Positions 42,434 to 52,102 of a DNA stretch of 64,000 nucleotides are shown here, one piece after another. The position numbers were made by a program, and so were the translations under genes. Under the pieces are notes generated by a model. It did no database searches, was not told where the DNA came from, and saw nothing but the letters and a program-made list of their open reading frames with translations. How positions within the stretch are numbered: position 1 is the stretch's first letter; each line of letters begins with the position of its first letter. Source of the DNA: CAJXQU01 sp965223825 (GTDB taxonomy: Bacteria > Pseudomonadota > Gammaproteobacteria > CAJXQU01); NCBI GenBank assembly GCA_965223825.1, contig OZ245018.1:2480001-2544000 (forward strand), given 5' to 3'.

Positions 42434-43324
42434 ATGTCACAACCTGATCTCATTAGCACGTTTCAATCACGTATAAACCACGTCCTTGATGAATGGCTTC
42501 CACAAGAAAATATTGAACCACAACATCTTCACGCCGCTATGCGTTATTCAGTCCTCGGCGATGGCAAACGCATTCGCCCCGTACTCACTTACGCCACAGG
42601 CTATGCACTCGGTGTTGATCTTGCCGCGCTTGATGCACCTGCCAGCGCTGTAGAATTGATTCATGCTTACTCCCTGATCCATGATGATCTACCGGCGATG
42701 GACGATGATGATTTACGACGTGGACGCCTGACCTGTCATAAAGCTTATGACGAAGCCACCGCCATCCTTGCTGGTGACGCGATTCAAGCGCAGGCGTTTT
42801 TCTATCTCTCGCATGCGGAACAAACCTTACTTTCAGCGGACCAACGCATCGCGATGATAGAAACCCTCGCTCTAGCGAGTGGATCACGCGGTATGGCGGG
42901 CGGTCAGGCAATTGATCTCGACTCTGTCGGTAAGTCATTGAACATTGCTGAGCTAGAAAATATGCACATTCACAAGACAGGCGCCTTGATCAGAGCAGCT
43001 GTCAAAATGGGGGCGCTGGCTCATGAAGAGATTGATGCCGCTCGACTGGATAAGCTCGATCATTACGCAAAATGTATTGGTTTAGCATTTCAAGTTTGGG
43101 ACGATGTTCTCGACATTGAAGGTGACACCGATGTGATCGGCAAACCTCAAGGATCTGATCAGGAACGAGATAAACCAACTTACCCGAATTTACTCGGTTT
43201 AGATGGCGCGAAACAAGCCGCGCAAGATCTGCATGATCAAGCGCTCGACTGCCTGACCGATTTTGATAATAAAGCGGACACGCTCCGCTGGATCGCTGAC
43301 TACATCGTTAGCAGGAATAAGTAA
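42434..43324 (+). CDS. ispA: Farnesyl diphosphate synthase (geranyltranstransferase)
   Basis: Condenses IPP with DMAPP and GPP to FPP for quinones and undecaprenyl carrier. The 296-aa protein has GDGKRIRPVL, the first Asp-rich motif LIHDDLPAMDDDDLRRG, CHKAYDEATAILAGDA, GGQAIDL and the second Asp motif FQVWDDVLDIEGD. It follows xseB by 33 nt. In many gammaproteobacteria dxs comes next; here it is folE2. Confidence 0.96.
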   Translation: MSQPDLISTFQSRINHVLDEWLPQENIEPQHLHAAMRYSVLGDGKRIRPVLTYATGYALGVDLAALDAPASAVELIHAYSLIHDDLPAMDDDDLRRGRLTCHKAYDEATAILAGDAIQAQAFFYLSHAEQTLLSADQRIAMIETLALASGSRGMAGGQAIDLDSVGKSLNIAELENMHIHKTGALIRAAVKMGALAHEEIDAARLDKLDHYAKCIGLAFQVWDDVLDIEGDTDVIGKPQGSDQERDKPTYPNLLGLDGAKQAAQDLHDQALDCLTDFDNKADTLRWIADYIVSRNK

Positions 43325-43331
43325 TACCGTA

Positions 43332-44117
43332 ATGGATAACAAAACAATACCTGACGTACAAAGCAGCGAAGATCTGCGTAAAATCGATATTGAACGCGTT
43401 GGGATCAAAGACATACGCCATCCTGTCGTTATTGGTGATCGACAAGGCGGGGTACAACACACGGTCGCGACGTTTAGTATGTACGTGAGCTTGCCACACA
43501 ATTTTAAAGGCACGCACATGTCGCGTTTTGTGCAAATCCTCAACAATCATGAATACGAAATTACGGTCGATTCGTTCAAGGACATGATTACGGAAACCGT
43601 TGAGCGTTTGGATGCAGAAGCTACTTATATCGAAATGCGCTTCCCGTTTTTCGTCAACAAAAAAGCACCCGTCAGTGGCGTCGCCAGTTTAATGGACTAT
43701 GAAGTCACTCTAATCGGCGAAATGGATGACGGCAAACCAGTGGTCTCCTTAAAAGTTCTCGTTCCTGTCACCAGTCTCTGTCCGTGTTCGAAAGGTATTT
43801 CAGATTATGGTGCGCATAATCAACGATCGCATGTCACGCTGACTTGTAAAGTAAATCAATTCGTTTGGATTGAGGAGTTTATTGATCTAGTGGAACGGAG
43901 TGCGTCGTCTGAGCTTTACGGTCTTTTAAAACGCCCTGATGAAAAATTTGTCACTGAGCGTGCTTACGACAACCCGCGTTTTGTTGAAGATCTTGTGCGT
44001 GAAATTGCAGTTGAGTTAAATCAAGATAAGCGTGTAACGAACTATGTGATTGAATGCGAAAATTTCGAATCTATTCATAACCATTCTGCCTATGCAATGG
44101 TGAGAAAAGACGTTTAA
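43332..44117 (+). CDS. folE2: GTP cyclohydrolase I, type IB (FolE2)
   Basis: First step of folate synthesis, forming dihydroneopterin triphosphate. The 261-aa protein has the FolE2 markers: IKDIRHPV, the metal/active Cys in TSLCPCSKGISDYGAHNQRS, and the C-terminal ENFESIHNHSAYA. FolE2 is unrelated in domain layout to the smaller zinc enzyme FolE and can use other metals. I start it at the ATG at 43332, 7 nt after ispA; the longer frame from 43263 overlaps ispA. Confidence 0.95.
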   Translation: MDNKTIPDVQSSEDLRKIDIERVGIKDIRHPVVIGDRQGGVQHTVATFSMYVSLPHNFKGTHMSRFVQILNNHEYEITVDSFKDMITETVERLDAEATYIEMRFPFFVNKKAPVSGVASLMDYEVTLIGEMDDGKPVVSLKVLVPVTSLCPCSKGISDYGAHNQRSHVTLTCKVNQFVWIEEFIDLVERSASSELYGLLKRPDEKFVTERAYDNPRFVEDLVREIAVELNQDKRVTNYVIECENFESIHNHSAYAMVRKDV

Positions 44118-44157
44118 ATCATACCCAGTCTGCTTGCGCGAAGAAATTTGGATTGGA

Positions 44158-44214
44158 AGAAAATTACAACGTCTGATTTGTTCAGGGCAGCCCCCTCGAA
44201 CAGATCAGACGTTG
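44158..44214 (-). terminator. Long hairpin between folE2 and the small coiled-coil gene
   Basis: 17-bp arms CAACGTCTGATTTGTTC (44167-44183) and its complement (44198-44214) with one G-T pair and a 14-nt loop. On the minus strand TAATTTTCTT follows, enough to terminate the small gene; on the plus strand the follow-up GAGAATTTGG is poor. Confidence 0.7.
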
Positions 44215-44223
44215 AGAATTTGG

Positions 44224-44463
44224 TTAACCGAGCGGTAAACCCGTTTGATTGACCTGGCTATACCAGATCTTTTGATTATGAAGCTTGCCTAAAAGGCTAT
44301 TGAGTCGTTTGATCATGTAATCAAACTCAAGAACTTCCCCATTCACTGTATCAGATAAAGCATGCTTTCTATCTGCCAATGCTTTAATTTGATCGCGTAG
44401 TGATTCCTCAACAAGCTCAAGATCAGCCACATTCAAATCAAATGTTTTTGTATAACGTGTCAT
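44224..44463 (-). CDS. Small coiled-coil protein, function unknown
   Basis: 79 aa from the ATG at 44463, which has GGGGAG 8 nt upstream; a longer reading to 44478 would include that site. Sequence: MTRYTKTFDLNVADLELVEE, then heptad-like helices (SLRDQIKALADRKHALSD; LEFDYMIKRLNSLLGKLHNQ), and a short tail. No signal, no Cys, no known catalytic motif. Flanked by a strong terminator and by lolA 180 nt upstream. Ribosome site and terminator argue that it is a real gene. Confidence 0.75.
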   Translation of the reverse strand: MTRYTKTFDLNVADLELVEESLRDQIKALADRKHALSDTVNGEVLEFDYMIKRLNSLLGKLHNQKIWYSQVNQTGLPLG

Positions 44464-44644
44464 GAGATTTCTCCCCACATTCCGTTGTTATTAACAAAGT
44501 TTTTTGTCTAAACGATCAGAACGAATTGCAACTGCATCTCCCATTTCTGATCGATGACAGCTCGAGAATAATCTTATCGGACGTAATCGGCAAGTGTTGC
44601 AGCGCAACTAAGACAAAATTTATGACAATGTCATTAATCAACTC

Positions 44645-45280
44645 CTACTCAGATGTTGCATCTGCATCAAGTACATCCACGCCTTCCGGTGGTATAAAAT
44701 TGAACAGTGCTTCTGCTATGGGTTTGTTTTGTTTTTGATCAGTAAAAACAATCTGTGTTTTTTGCCCAAAGGCATCCATCAATACCATTTGAGCAATCAC
44801 CCCCGCTTTAAATCCCAACTGAATCGACGTGTATTGGTTTTCTTGCGATTTTGGCGTCAAACTGAACCATGCGATCTGCTCATCCCCAATGGCCTTTGTC
44901 ACTGTAAATTGGTCACTAATACTAACCGTTTCACTCAAGAGCAACGCGGGACTATCAGCTAGGGCTTGCTGCATATTTCTCACTGTAACTTGGTCGAGAT
45001 CTTTATCGTAAACCCAAATTTTCTCACCATCGGCGATGATAGATTGTTCGTATGGCGCTACATATTCCCAATGAAATTTACCTGGTCGAGATAAGAAAAA
45101 CCGCCCGTTTGAGGTTTCCTGAAGACCACGTTGTTCCGAACTGATGCTTTGTTCAAAAGCCGCTTCAAAACTTTTGAGGCCGTTTAAATTGGCTTCTAAC
45201 TCCGACTTAGCCTCTGTCGCCATTAAGGACATTGAATAAACTGAGATCGAGAGTATGAAAAGTATACGTTTTATCATCAT
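44645..45280 (-). CDS. lolA: Outer-membrane lipoprotein carrier protein LolA
   Basis: Periplasmic chaperone that shuttles lipoproteins from LolCDE to LolB. The 211-aa protein has a Sec signal (MMIKRILFILSISVYSMSLMA), then ANLNGLKSFEAAFEQ, NGRFFLSRPGKFHWEY, the conserved ADGEKIWVYDKDLDQVTV and a late FTDQKQNKPI strand. It follows ftsK by 89 nt, the usual ftsK-lolA order. Confidence 0.95.
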   Translation of the reverse strand: MMIKRILFILSISVYSMSLMATEAKSELEANLNGLKSFEAAFEQSISSEQRGLQETSNGRFFLSRPGKFHWEYVAPYEQSIIADGEKIWVYDKDLDQVTVRNMQQALADSPALLLSETVSISDQFTVTKAIGDEQIAWFSLTPKSQENQYTSIQLGFKAGVIAQMVLMDAFGQKTQIVFTDQKQNKPIAEALFNFIPPEGVDVLDADATSE

Positions 45281-45369
45281 AAATTTAATCCGTTCGAGTA
45301 GGCTAGGCTGATTACAGGTGAATTATTAGTGTTCATTACTGAATGTAAGCTTAAGCAACGTCACCTTCG

Positions 45370-47667
45370 TCAATCATCTCTGGGCGGAGGTGGTGGCGCG
45401 ATGACTTCTCGCGTCCCGTTGGAAAGAGTTTCACTCACGACACCATCTCGCTCCATTTGCTCAATCATCCTTGCTGCTCGGTTGTAGCCAACTTTCAAGC
45501 GCCGCTGCACGTAGGAAATGGATGCTTTGCGAGTTTCAGTGACGATCGCGACAGCTTCATCGTACAAGGCATCTAGCTCTTCGCCGTCACCATAATCCAT
45601 GCCCGGAATATCGCTGCCATCCCCTTCCGATGGGCCTTGTAAAATGGCCTCAATATAATCCGGTTCACCATGCTCTTTAAGGTAGGCAACAACTTTATGC
45701 ACCTCTTCATCAGACACAAATGCGCCATGCACTCGGTTTGGGATAGAAGTTCCCGGTGGCAAATACAACATATCACCATGGCCAAGCAGGTTCTCCGCCC
45801 CCATCTGATCAAGAATCGTACGAGAATCCACGCGAGAAGAGACTTGGAAAGCCACTCTCGACGGAATATTGGCCTTGATCAAACCAGTAATAACATCGAC
45901 CGATGGACGTTGTGTCGCCAAAATCAAATGCACGCCAGCTGCCCGTGCTTTTTGTGCGAGTCGTGCGATCAGCTCTTCGACCTTTTTGCCTGTAGTCATC
46001 ATCATGTCGGCAAGTTCATCAACGATCACGACAATTTGAGGCATCGTATCGAGCGTAACGGGTGCTTCACCCTCAGCGGGTTTTTCCGCGAAAGGATCTG
46101 GGAATGGCAACTTTTTATTGATCGCATCCTGCACCTTACGATTGTATCCAGCCAGATTTCTCACCCCCATATGCGCCATTAATTTATAACGACGTTCCAT
46201 TTCGGCCACTGACCAGCGCAATGCATTGCCAGCTTCTTTCATATCCGTCACAACCGGCGCTAACAAATGCGGAATACCCTCATAAACCGATAATTCAAGC
46301 ATTTTCGGATCGATCATAATCAAGCGCACATCTTTCGCTGATGCTTTGTATAACAAGCTCAAGATCATTGCATTTAAGGCCACCGATTTACCTGACCCGG
46401 TTGTACCCGCAACCAGTAAATGCGGCATTTTCATGAGATCAGTCACAACGGGATTACCACTGATATCTTTACCCAGACACAGCGTTAGTGCCGATGCACT
46501 TGAGTCATATTGTTTGGAATTGAGAATTTCGCTGAGAACGATCAGTTCGCGTTTTTCATTTGGAATTTCCAAACCGATCACGGACTTACCAGGAATCACT
46601 TCCACCACGCGCACACTGGTGGTCGAAAGTGAGCGCGCGAGATCTTTCGACAAAGCTGTAATCTTACTGGCTTTGGTACCCGGTGCAGGCTGTAGTTCAA
46701 AACGTGTGATCACTGGCCCCGGCAGTACACCGACGACATCCACATCCACACCAAAATCTTTGAGCTTAATTTCAACCTGACGTGACAACGCTTCCAATGT
46801 CTCGCGTGAATAACCACCTTCACGCGGTGGTGCAACATCGAGCAGATCAAGCGATGGTAAAACGGTATCCGCAGGGGGTTTGAACAACGTTGTTTGTTTT
46901 TCCACCGTTGCTCGTTCAGCAATATCCAACGTGGAAATTTTCGGTTCAATAATCCGTTCTGGACGTGTAGTCGCTTTGATTTTGTCTTCTTTAAGTTTGA
47001 CCTCGCGTACCTTTTTCGCTTTACGGCCTTCGTTCAAATCCTCGATGTGCGCAAATTTATCCTGCAAATAATCAAATAATTTCAGTGTGTATAGACCGGT
47101 AATGTCCATGACCCACAACCACGACAAACCTGTCAGCAATGTAATGCCTGTCAGAAAAAGTGCCAACATCAGTAAGGTTGCACCAGACGAGCCAAATGTA
47201 CTAACTAATGCGCTACCTACCACATCACCGAGAATCCCGCCGCCCTCAACACCAGATAGACGGTACCAAGCAAGTCCGCAGCCGAAAGTGAAGATCAACA
47301 AAAACCCAACAAAACGCGTCGCGACATGAAAATAATCCAGAATCGCTTCATTTCTTTCTCGATAAAGCAGCCAACCAAAATAAGCAATGATGATCGGAAA
47401 CAAATAAGCAAGAAAACCAAAGAGGTACAACAAAAGATCGGACAAAAACGCCCCGACAATTCCACCACTGTTTACAATATCTTTATGCGATCCAGTAAAT
47501 GTCCAACTCGGATCACCTGCATCGTGAGTCGAAAGCGCCAGCCAGAAAAAAAGCGCAACAGCACCGAAGATGATCAGCGCACCTTCTTGAAAGCGCTTCA
47601 AGAATGAACGTTGCTGTGTTTCTTCTGTTTTCGATCTTTTAGGTGTTTTTTTACGTACTTGGGCCAA
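45370..47667 (-). CDS. ftsK: DNA translocase FtsK
   Basis: Septal DNA pump for chromosome segregation. The 765-aa protein has four N-terminal membrane segments (about residues 28-200), a short linker, the RecA-like motor with Walker A VAGTTGSGKSVALN and Walker B IVVIVDELADMMM, and the C-terminal gamma winged helix (SISYVQRRLKVGYNRAARMI). The linker is short, as in the SpoIIIE-like form. Start is TTG at 47667 (an in-frame stop lies upstream and no ATG is nearby), with no clear ribosome site. A 9-bp inverted repeat lies upstream. Confidence 0.96.
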   Translation of the reverse strand: MAQVRKKTPKRSKTEETQQRSFLKRFQEGALIIFGAVALFFWLALSTHDAGDPSWTFTGSHKDIVNSGGIVGAFLSDLLLYLFGFLAYLFPIIIAYFGWLLYRERNEAILDYFHVATRFVGFLLIFTFGCGLAWYRLSGVEGGGILGDVVGSALVSTFGSSGATLLMLALFLTGITLLTGLSWLWVMDITGLYTLKLFDYLQDKFAHIEDLNEGRKAKKVREVKLKEDKIKATTRPERIIEPKISTLDIAERATVEKQTTLFKPPADTVLPSLDLLDVAPPREGGYSRETLEALSRQVEIKLKDFGVDVDVVGVLPGPVITRFELQPAPGTKASKITALSKDLARSLSTTSVRVVEVIPGKSVIGLEIPNEKRELIVLSEILNSKQYDSSASALTLCLGKDISGNPVVTDLMKMPHLLVAGTTGSGKSVALNAMILSLLYKASAKDVRLIMIDPKMLELSVYEGIPHLLAPVVTDMKEAGNALRWSVAEMERRYKLMAHMGVRNLAGYNRKVQDAINKKLPFPDPFAEKPAEGEAPVTLDTMPQIVVIVDELADMMMTTGKKVEELIARLAQKARAAGVHLILATQRPSVDVITGLIKANIPSRVAFQVSSRVDSRTILDQMGAENLLGHGDMLYLPPGTSIPNRVHGAFVSDEEVHKVVAYLKEHGEPDYIEAILQGPSEGDGSDIPGMDYGDGEELDALYDEAVAIVTETRKASISYVQRRLKVGYNRAARMIEQMERDGVVSETLSNGTREVIAPPPPPRDD

Positions 47668-47707
47668 AGTGTTACCGCGCGAGTGAAATCCCGTTTTCTT
47701 AAATTAA

Positions 47708-47732
47708 ACGTATTTTATGTTGAAAAATACGT
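47708..47732 (-). promoter_or_regulatory. Inverted repeat upstream of ftsK
   Basis: Perfect 9-bp arms ACGTATTTT / AAAATACGT separated by 7 nt, 41 nt upstream of the ftsK TTG, within a possible promoter (TAAAAT). It does not match the LexA box. Could be an operator of unknown type. Confidence 0.4.
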
Positions 47733-47824
47733 GTTTCACTTAATTCATATTATTCTTAATTTTATTTCTTTGGAATGCAAATTAATTACTTGTTTATCCA
47801 AGTTTTTTTACATGATGAAAGTCA

Positions 47825-49066
47825 CTATGGAAGGATTGTGTCAATCGTGATCGAGACCGGATCAGCATTTTCAGTTGGGATATTCTCAACTTGCCCCTGC
47901 AAATCACCGGCTGCAGCAATGGGATTTCCACCTTTGGACACTCGAGCAACCACACTGACTGATGCTTGCGAACTAATCCCCATACCCGGTCGCATTGCCA
48001 TGCTGTCATCCAAAGTGATCGACAACGGTAAGTCTGACACTTGGAGTTTCTGTGCCGCTAACGGCATCGGAGGCCCTTGAGTGGCACGCGCAAACACGAA
48101 AAGCACATCATCAGGATTGACTTGGCTTTGTAACTCATCAGACAAATTCACTGTCAATTGAATTTTGTGCTCAGCACTGACAGCAGCGGGAGTTACAGCA
48201 ATTTGTGAATTCACCGTACCGGTTTTAGCCCGCAGTTGTGATTCCTTGATCAATTCCTGAATGCTACGATTAATTTCAGATCCTTGTTCTGTTTGTTGCA
48301 GGAGCGGTTGCATTAAGTCTGTCACTTCCGCATAACGGCCTTCCTGAAACGCCAATACGCCTGACAACCAACGCGCTTTTTGCTGATTTGGATCAAGACT
48401 CAACGCACGGCGAATAAACGCTTTCGCGCGTCCCGTGAGATCGCTGTTATTCAATCGACCGATCGTATCCGCATAATCTGCTAACAGATCTGCATTAGCA
48501 TCTTGTAATGGCAACGCTTTCGCGAAGGCTTGCTCTGCATCGGCCAAGCGCCCCATAACCAAGTACGATCGACCAAGCATCCACCAGCCTTCCCCATCTT
48601 CAGGATAAATCGCAAGACGTTCCGCAAGCTGATCAACCATCGCTTCAATATCCGGCTCCTGCGCTTGTTCTTGTTGCGCGAGAAAATCTGCTCTGGCGAC
48701 ATCATCCAGCGCGAGCTGGCTTCCTGTTTGCAAATACACGCCGAGTGAAATCAATGGAATCAACGCGATCACTAACCACAACATGAACGGGTTAGATGAA
48801 GCTGTTGCTTGAGCATTGACCGCGTTCAGATCGACGGTACTGAGGAGATTCATTTCCAGCTCGTTTTTTAACGTTTGATAATTAGCTTGATCCAGCTTAC
48901 CCGCGGCAAGATCCGCATCTAATTCCGCTAAACGCTCCCGTCCCAACGAGAGATTCACTTCGTTAACGTCGATGTCAGATTGTTTTGTCTGCTTAAAAAA
49001 AACCGGCAGAATAAGCACATAAGCCGCGATCAACATGCACACGACACCTACTAAAAATATGATCAA
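47825..49066 (-). CDS. ccmI: Cytochrome c biogenesis protein CcmI
   Basis: Apocytochrome chaperone. The 413-aa protein has two membrane helices (about 3-23 and 96-114) with the LGRERLAELDADLAAGKL cytoplasmic loop between them, TPR repeats (about 155-275, WWMLGRSYLVMGRLADAEQA), and a C-terminal beta domain ending in TIDTILP. Last gene of the ccm operon, overlapping ccmH by 4 nt. Confidence 0.95.
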   Translation of the reverse strand: MIIFLVGVVCMLIAAYVLILPVFFKQTKQSDIDVNEVNLSLGRERLAELDADLAAGKLDQANYQTLKNELEMNLLSTVDLNAVNAQATASSNPFMLWLVIALIPLISLGVYLQTGSQLALDDVARADFLAQQEQAQEPDIEAMVDQLAERLAIYPEDGEGWWMLGRSYLVMGRLADAEQAFAKALPLQDANADLLADYADTIGRLNNSDLTGRAKAFIRRALSLDPNQQKARWLSGVLAFQEGRYAEVTDLMQPLLQQTEQGSEINRSIQELIKESQLRAKTGTVNSQIAVTPAAVSAEHKIQLTVNLSDELQSQVNPDDVLFVFARATQGPPMPLAAQKLQVSDLPLSITLDDSMAMRPGMGISSQASVSVVARVSKGGNPIAAAGDLQGQVENIPTENADPVSITIDTILP

Positions 49067-49578
49067 GATTGATCTCCTTGCTGATCAACATGTGTTTTAT
49101 CGGTCGCACCCAGTCGCTTGCGTAATGTTGCAAGATCCTTCGCTAGATCTGCCTCGTTCTGATCGCTACCCGCAGCTTTTCTGCGCATGAGAATGATGAT
49201 CGCGATCAGGCCGCAGCCGACGAGCAATAGTGGCGCTCCCCAGAGCAGGTAAGTTGCAGAATTTAAACGGGGGCGATACAACACAAATTCACCGTAACGC
49301 GCGACTAAAAACTCAAGAATTTGCTCATCCGATTGGCCTGCACTGATCATTTTGTATACTTCACGGCGCAAATCATTCGCTAATGGCGCATCAGAATCGG
49401 CCAGTGATTGGTTCTGACAAACAAGACAACGCAATTCCTCGGTTAAGTGATCGAAACGTGATTCGAGTTCAGTCGATTCAAACGGAAACCGCTCATCATC
49501 CGCATGCACGTAACTCAGCGAGGCTAACAGCATCAGTAAGCTGATCAAAGAAACATGGCGTAATCGTAACTCTTTCAT
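49063..49578 (-). CDS. ccmH: Cytochrome c biogenesis protein CcmH
   Basis: Reduces the apocytochrome CxxCH. The 171-aa protein has a signal peptide, the LRCLVCQNQSLADSDAPLA motif with its redox CxxC (about residues 51-54), and a membrane helix (about 106-128) near the C-terminus. It overlaps ccmG and ccmI by 4 nt each. It is the short type; the TPR part is the separate ccmI. Confidence 0.95.
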   Translation of the reverse strand: MKELRLRHVSLISLLMLLASLSYVHADDERFPFESTELESRFDHLTEELRCLVCQNQSLADSDAPLANDLRREVYKMISAGQSDEQILEFLVARYGEFVLYRPRLNSATYLLWGAPLLLVGCGLIAIIILMRRKAAGSDQNEADLAKDLATLRKRLGATDKTHVDQQGDQS

Positions 49579-50108
49579 TGCGCGAGTAATTCATTCACTA
49601 AAGGTTGTAAAGTTTCAGTCCACGCTTGCCAACTGATCGCCCCGACATGTTTGTAACGGACAATACCGTTTTTATCCAAGACGAAGGTTTCTGGTGTTCC
49701 ATAAACACCCCAGTTAATACCGATCGAACCATCGCGATCAACCACCACCGTTTGATACGGATCTCCCAATTGTTCTAACCAGGATTGCGCATCACTGTCG
49801 ACATCTTTGTAATCAACGCCGACGATGGCAAAGCGTTGATCTCGCGACACCTCCATCAATACTTCATGTTCGCCTTTACAAGTCGGACACCACGTTGCCC
49901 AAAAATTCACCAGCGTCACCTGACCTTTCAGATCGGCTTCAGTTAATGTTTTCGTTTCATCTAATAAATATGTCGCAGTAAATGTTGGTGCAGGCTTATC
50001 AATGAATGGCGATGGGATCAGTCGCGGGTCACGATCCAGTCCGATCAGGAAAAACCAAACCATCACAGCGAAGAGCGCCAGCGGAATTAAGAAAACAATT
50101 TTTTTCAT
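49575..50108 (-). CDS. ccmG: Thiol:disulfide interchange protein CcmG (DsbE)
   Basis: Membrane-anchored thioredoxin that keeps apocytochrome cysteines reduced. 177 aa: an N-terminal anchor (IVFLIPLALFAVMVWFF), the active site FWATWCPTCKGEH (about residue 70), GVYGTPETFVLDKNGIV with the cis-Pro. Overlaps ccmF by 4 nt. Confidence 0.96.
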   Translation of the reverse strand: MKKIVFLIPLALFAVMVWFFLIGLDRDPRLIPSPFIDKPAPTFTATYLLDETKTLTEADLKGQVTLVNFWATWCPTCKGEHEVLMEVSRDQRFAIVGVDYKDVDSDAQSWLEQLGDPYQTVVVDRDGSIGINWGVYGTPETFVLDKNGIVRYKHVGAISWQAWTETLQPLVNELLAQ

Positions 50109-52102
50109 ACGGGTTTTACGAGTGCGCTTTTCAAATCAGCCTGTTGTTGTTTGGTACGCTGCTTCAACGCCGCGCTACGATAACGTCGATCAGATGCGGC
50201 TAAAATCCCACCTAAGCCCATGATCAGACAACCCAACCAGATCCAACTAATGAACGGTTTATAATACAGACGCACAGCCCACGCTTTTGAATCTTCACCC
50301 AGCGGTTCACCCAATGAAATATATAGATCGCGGGTTAAGCCCGTATCAATTGCCGCTTCGGTCATCATGTTGCGACGGACTTCGTAGATACGTTTTTCCG
50401 GGTGCATTTCTGCAATCAACTTGTTGTCTTTATATACATTAAACGTCCCGACATGCGCTTTGTAGTTCGGCCCTTGTACTTGGTTCAACGCATCAAACTG
50501 AAACATATAACCCGCAAGCTCTTTCTGATCGCCCGGCTGCATACGAATATCGTGATCTAAACTGTAAGCACTGGAAACAGTCACACCAACAATTACAAAT
50601 GCCAGTCCGATATGCGCGACCAACATGCCATATACGCCTGCTGGAATTGCTCGAAAAGCCTTAAGACCAGTTCGGTTTTCTGTGCGTTGTTTGAGATAGC
50701 CTAAACTGAAGACGACGATCCAGCTTGCCGAAAAAATCCCGATCAGCAAAAGGAACGAACTCAGGTCCAACCAGAAGATCATCGCCGCAGCGGCAACCAC
50801 GGCAGAAACAATAACCAGCATTCGCATATTTCGCCACAACGAAGCAAACGTGTCTTGTTTCCAACGAATCAATGGTCCAAGCCCTAACAGGAAAAACAGC
50901 GGCAACATTAGTGGCGCAAAAACCGCGTTAAAATAAGGAGCACCGACAGATAGCTTACCTTTACCAAGTGCATCAATAATTAATGGGTAAAGCGTGCCGA
51001 GTAAAATACATGCGGCGGCTGTCACCAGCAGCACATTATTCATGAGCAGAAATGTCTCTCTGGACAGTCCGCTGAACTCGCCAGTGGATTTCAAGGTTTG
51101 CATACGGAAGGCATACAACACTAACGAGCCGCCAATGACGAGCCCCAGAAACCCTAGAATAAAAAGGCCACGTTCTGGATCAGTCGCGAAGGCATGTACT
51201 GAGGTCAACACGCCTGATCGAACCAAGAATGTGCCCAACAAACTTAATGAAAACGCCATGATAGCGAGTAATACTGTCCAGCCTCGGAACAAACCACGTT
51301 TTTCTGTCACCGCAAGCGAATGGATTAATGCTGTGCCGACTAACCACGGCATGAAAGACGCATTTTCTACCGGATCCCAGAACCACCAGCCACCCCAGCC
51401 GAGTTCGTAATATGCCCACCAGCTACCTAGGGCAATGCCGATCGTCAGGAATAACCATGCGACCACGGTCCACGGACGTGACCAACGGGCCCAAGCGGCA
51501 TCCAACCGACCTTCAATTAGCGCTGCGATCGCAAAAGCGAAAGGCACCGCGAAACCAACATAGCCCATGTACAACATCGGTGGATGCACTGCCATACCAG
51601 GGTCCTGCAACAACGGATTGAGATCAGCGCCGTCTGCCGGTGTCGGAAAAAGCCGATCAAATGGATTAGAAGTAAATAATAGGAATAGCAAAAAGCCAAT
51701 ACTGATCAAACCGAGAACAGATAGAACACGCGCAACGGTTGCATCCGGCAATGATCGGCTGAATATTGCGACAAGACAGCTCCACGCGCCGAGAATAACG
51801 ATCCACAACAACATTGAGCCTTCATGCGCGCCCCACACACCAGAAAATTGGTACAGGAGTGGCAATTTAGAATTTGAGTTACTTGCGACATACCAAACGC
51901 TAAAATCATTCGTTATGAACGCATAAGTCAGGATCGCATAACCGAAAACTAAAAACAGAAACTGGCTGATTGCCGCCGGTCGCGCAATCGCCATCAGGCT
52001 CGCATTATTGGTTTGTGCTCCCCACATTGGCAAGATTGCTTGCAAAACAGCCATGCAAAGCGCCAGACAAACGGCGTAGTGTCCAAGTTCAGGCAAAATC
52101 AT
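50105..52102 (-). CDS. ccmF: Heme lyase subunit CcmF
   Basis: Large membrane protein that attaches heme to apocytochrome c. The 665-aa protein has many hydrophobic helices, the WWD signature GWGGWWFWDPVENASFMPW, HPPMLYMGYVGF, and four or more conserved His. Overlaps ccmE and ccmG by 4 nt each. Confidence 0.97.
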   Translation of the reverse strand: MILPELGHYAVCLALCMAVLQAILPMWGAQTNNASLMAIARPAAISQFLFLVFGYAILTYAFITNDFSVWYVASNSNSKLPLLYQFSGVWGAHEGSMLLWIVILGAWSCLVAIFSRSLPDATVARVLSVLGLISIGFLLFLLFTSNPFDRLFPTPADGADLNPLLQDPGMAVHPPMLYMGYVGFAVPFAFAIAALIEGRLDAAWARWSRPWTVVAWLFLTIGIALGSWWAYYELGWGGWWFWDPVENASFMPWLVGTALIHSLAVTEKRGLFRGWTVLLAIMAFSLSLLGTFLVRSGVLTSVHAFATDPERGLFILGFLGLVIGGSLVLYAFRMQTLKSTGEFSGLSRETFLLMNNVLLVTAAACILLGTLYPLIIDALGKGKLSVGAPYFNAVFAPLMLPLFFLLGLGPLIRWKQDTFASLWRNMRMLVIVSAVVAAAAMIFWLDLSSFLLLIGIFSASWIVVFSLGYLKQRTENRTGLKAFRAIPAGVYGMLVAHIGLAFVIVGVTVSSAYSLDHDIRMQPGDQKELAGYMFQFDALNQVQGPNYKAHVGTFNVYKDNKLIAEMHPEKRIYEVRRNMMTEAAIDTGLTRDLYISLGEPLGEDSKAWAVRLYYKPFISWIWLGCLIMGLGGILAASDRRYRSAALKQRTKQQQADLKSALVKPV

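Noticed and set aside
45670..46182. 170-aa plus-strand frame opposite ftsK
   Set aside because: Mirror of the conserved ftsK motor domain; no ribosome site or recognisable product.
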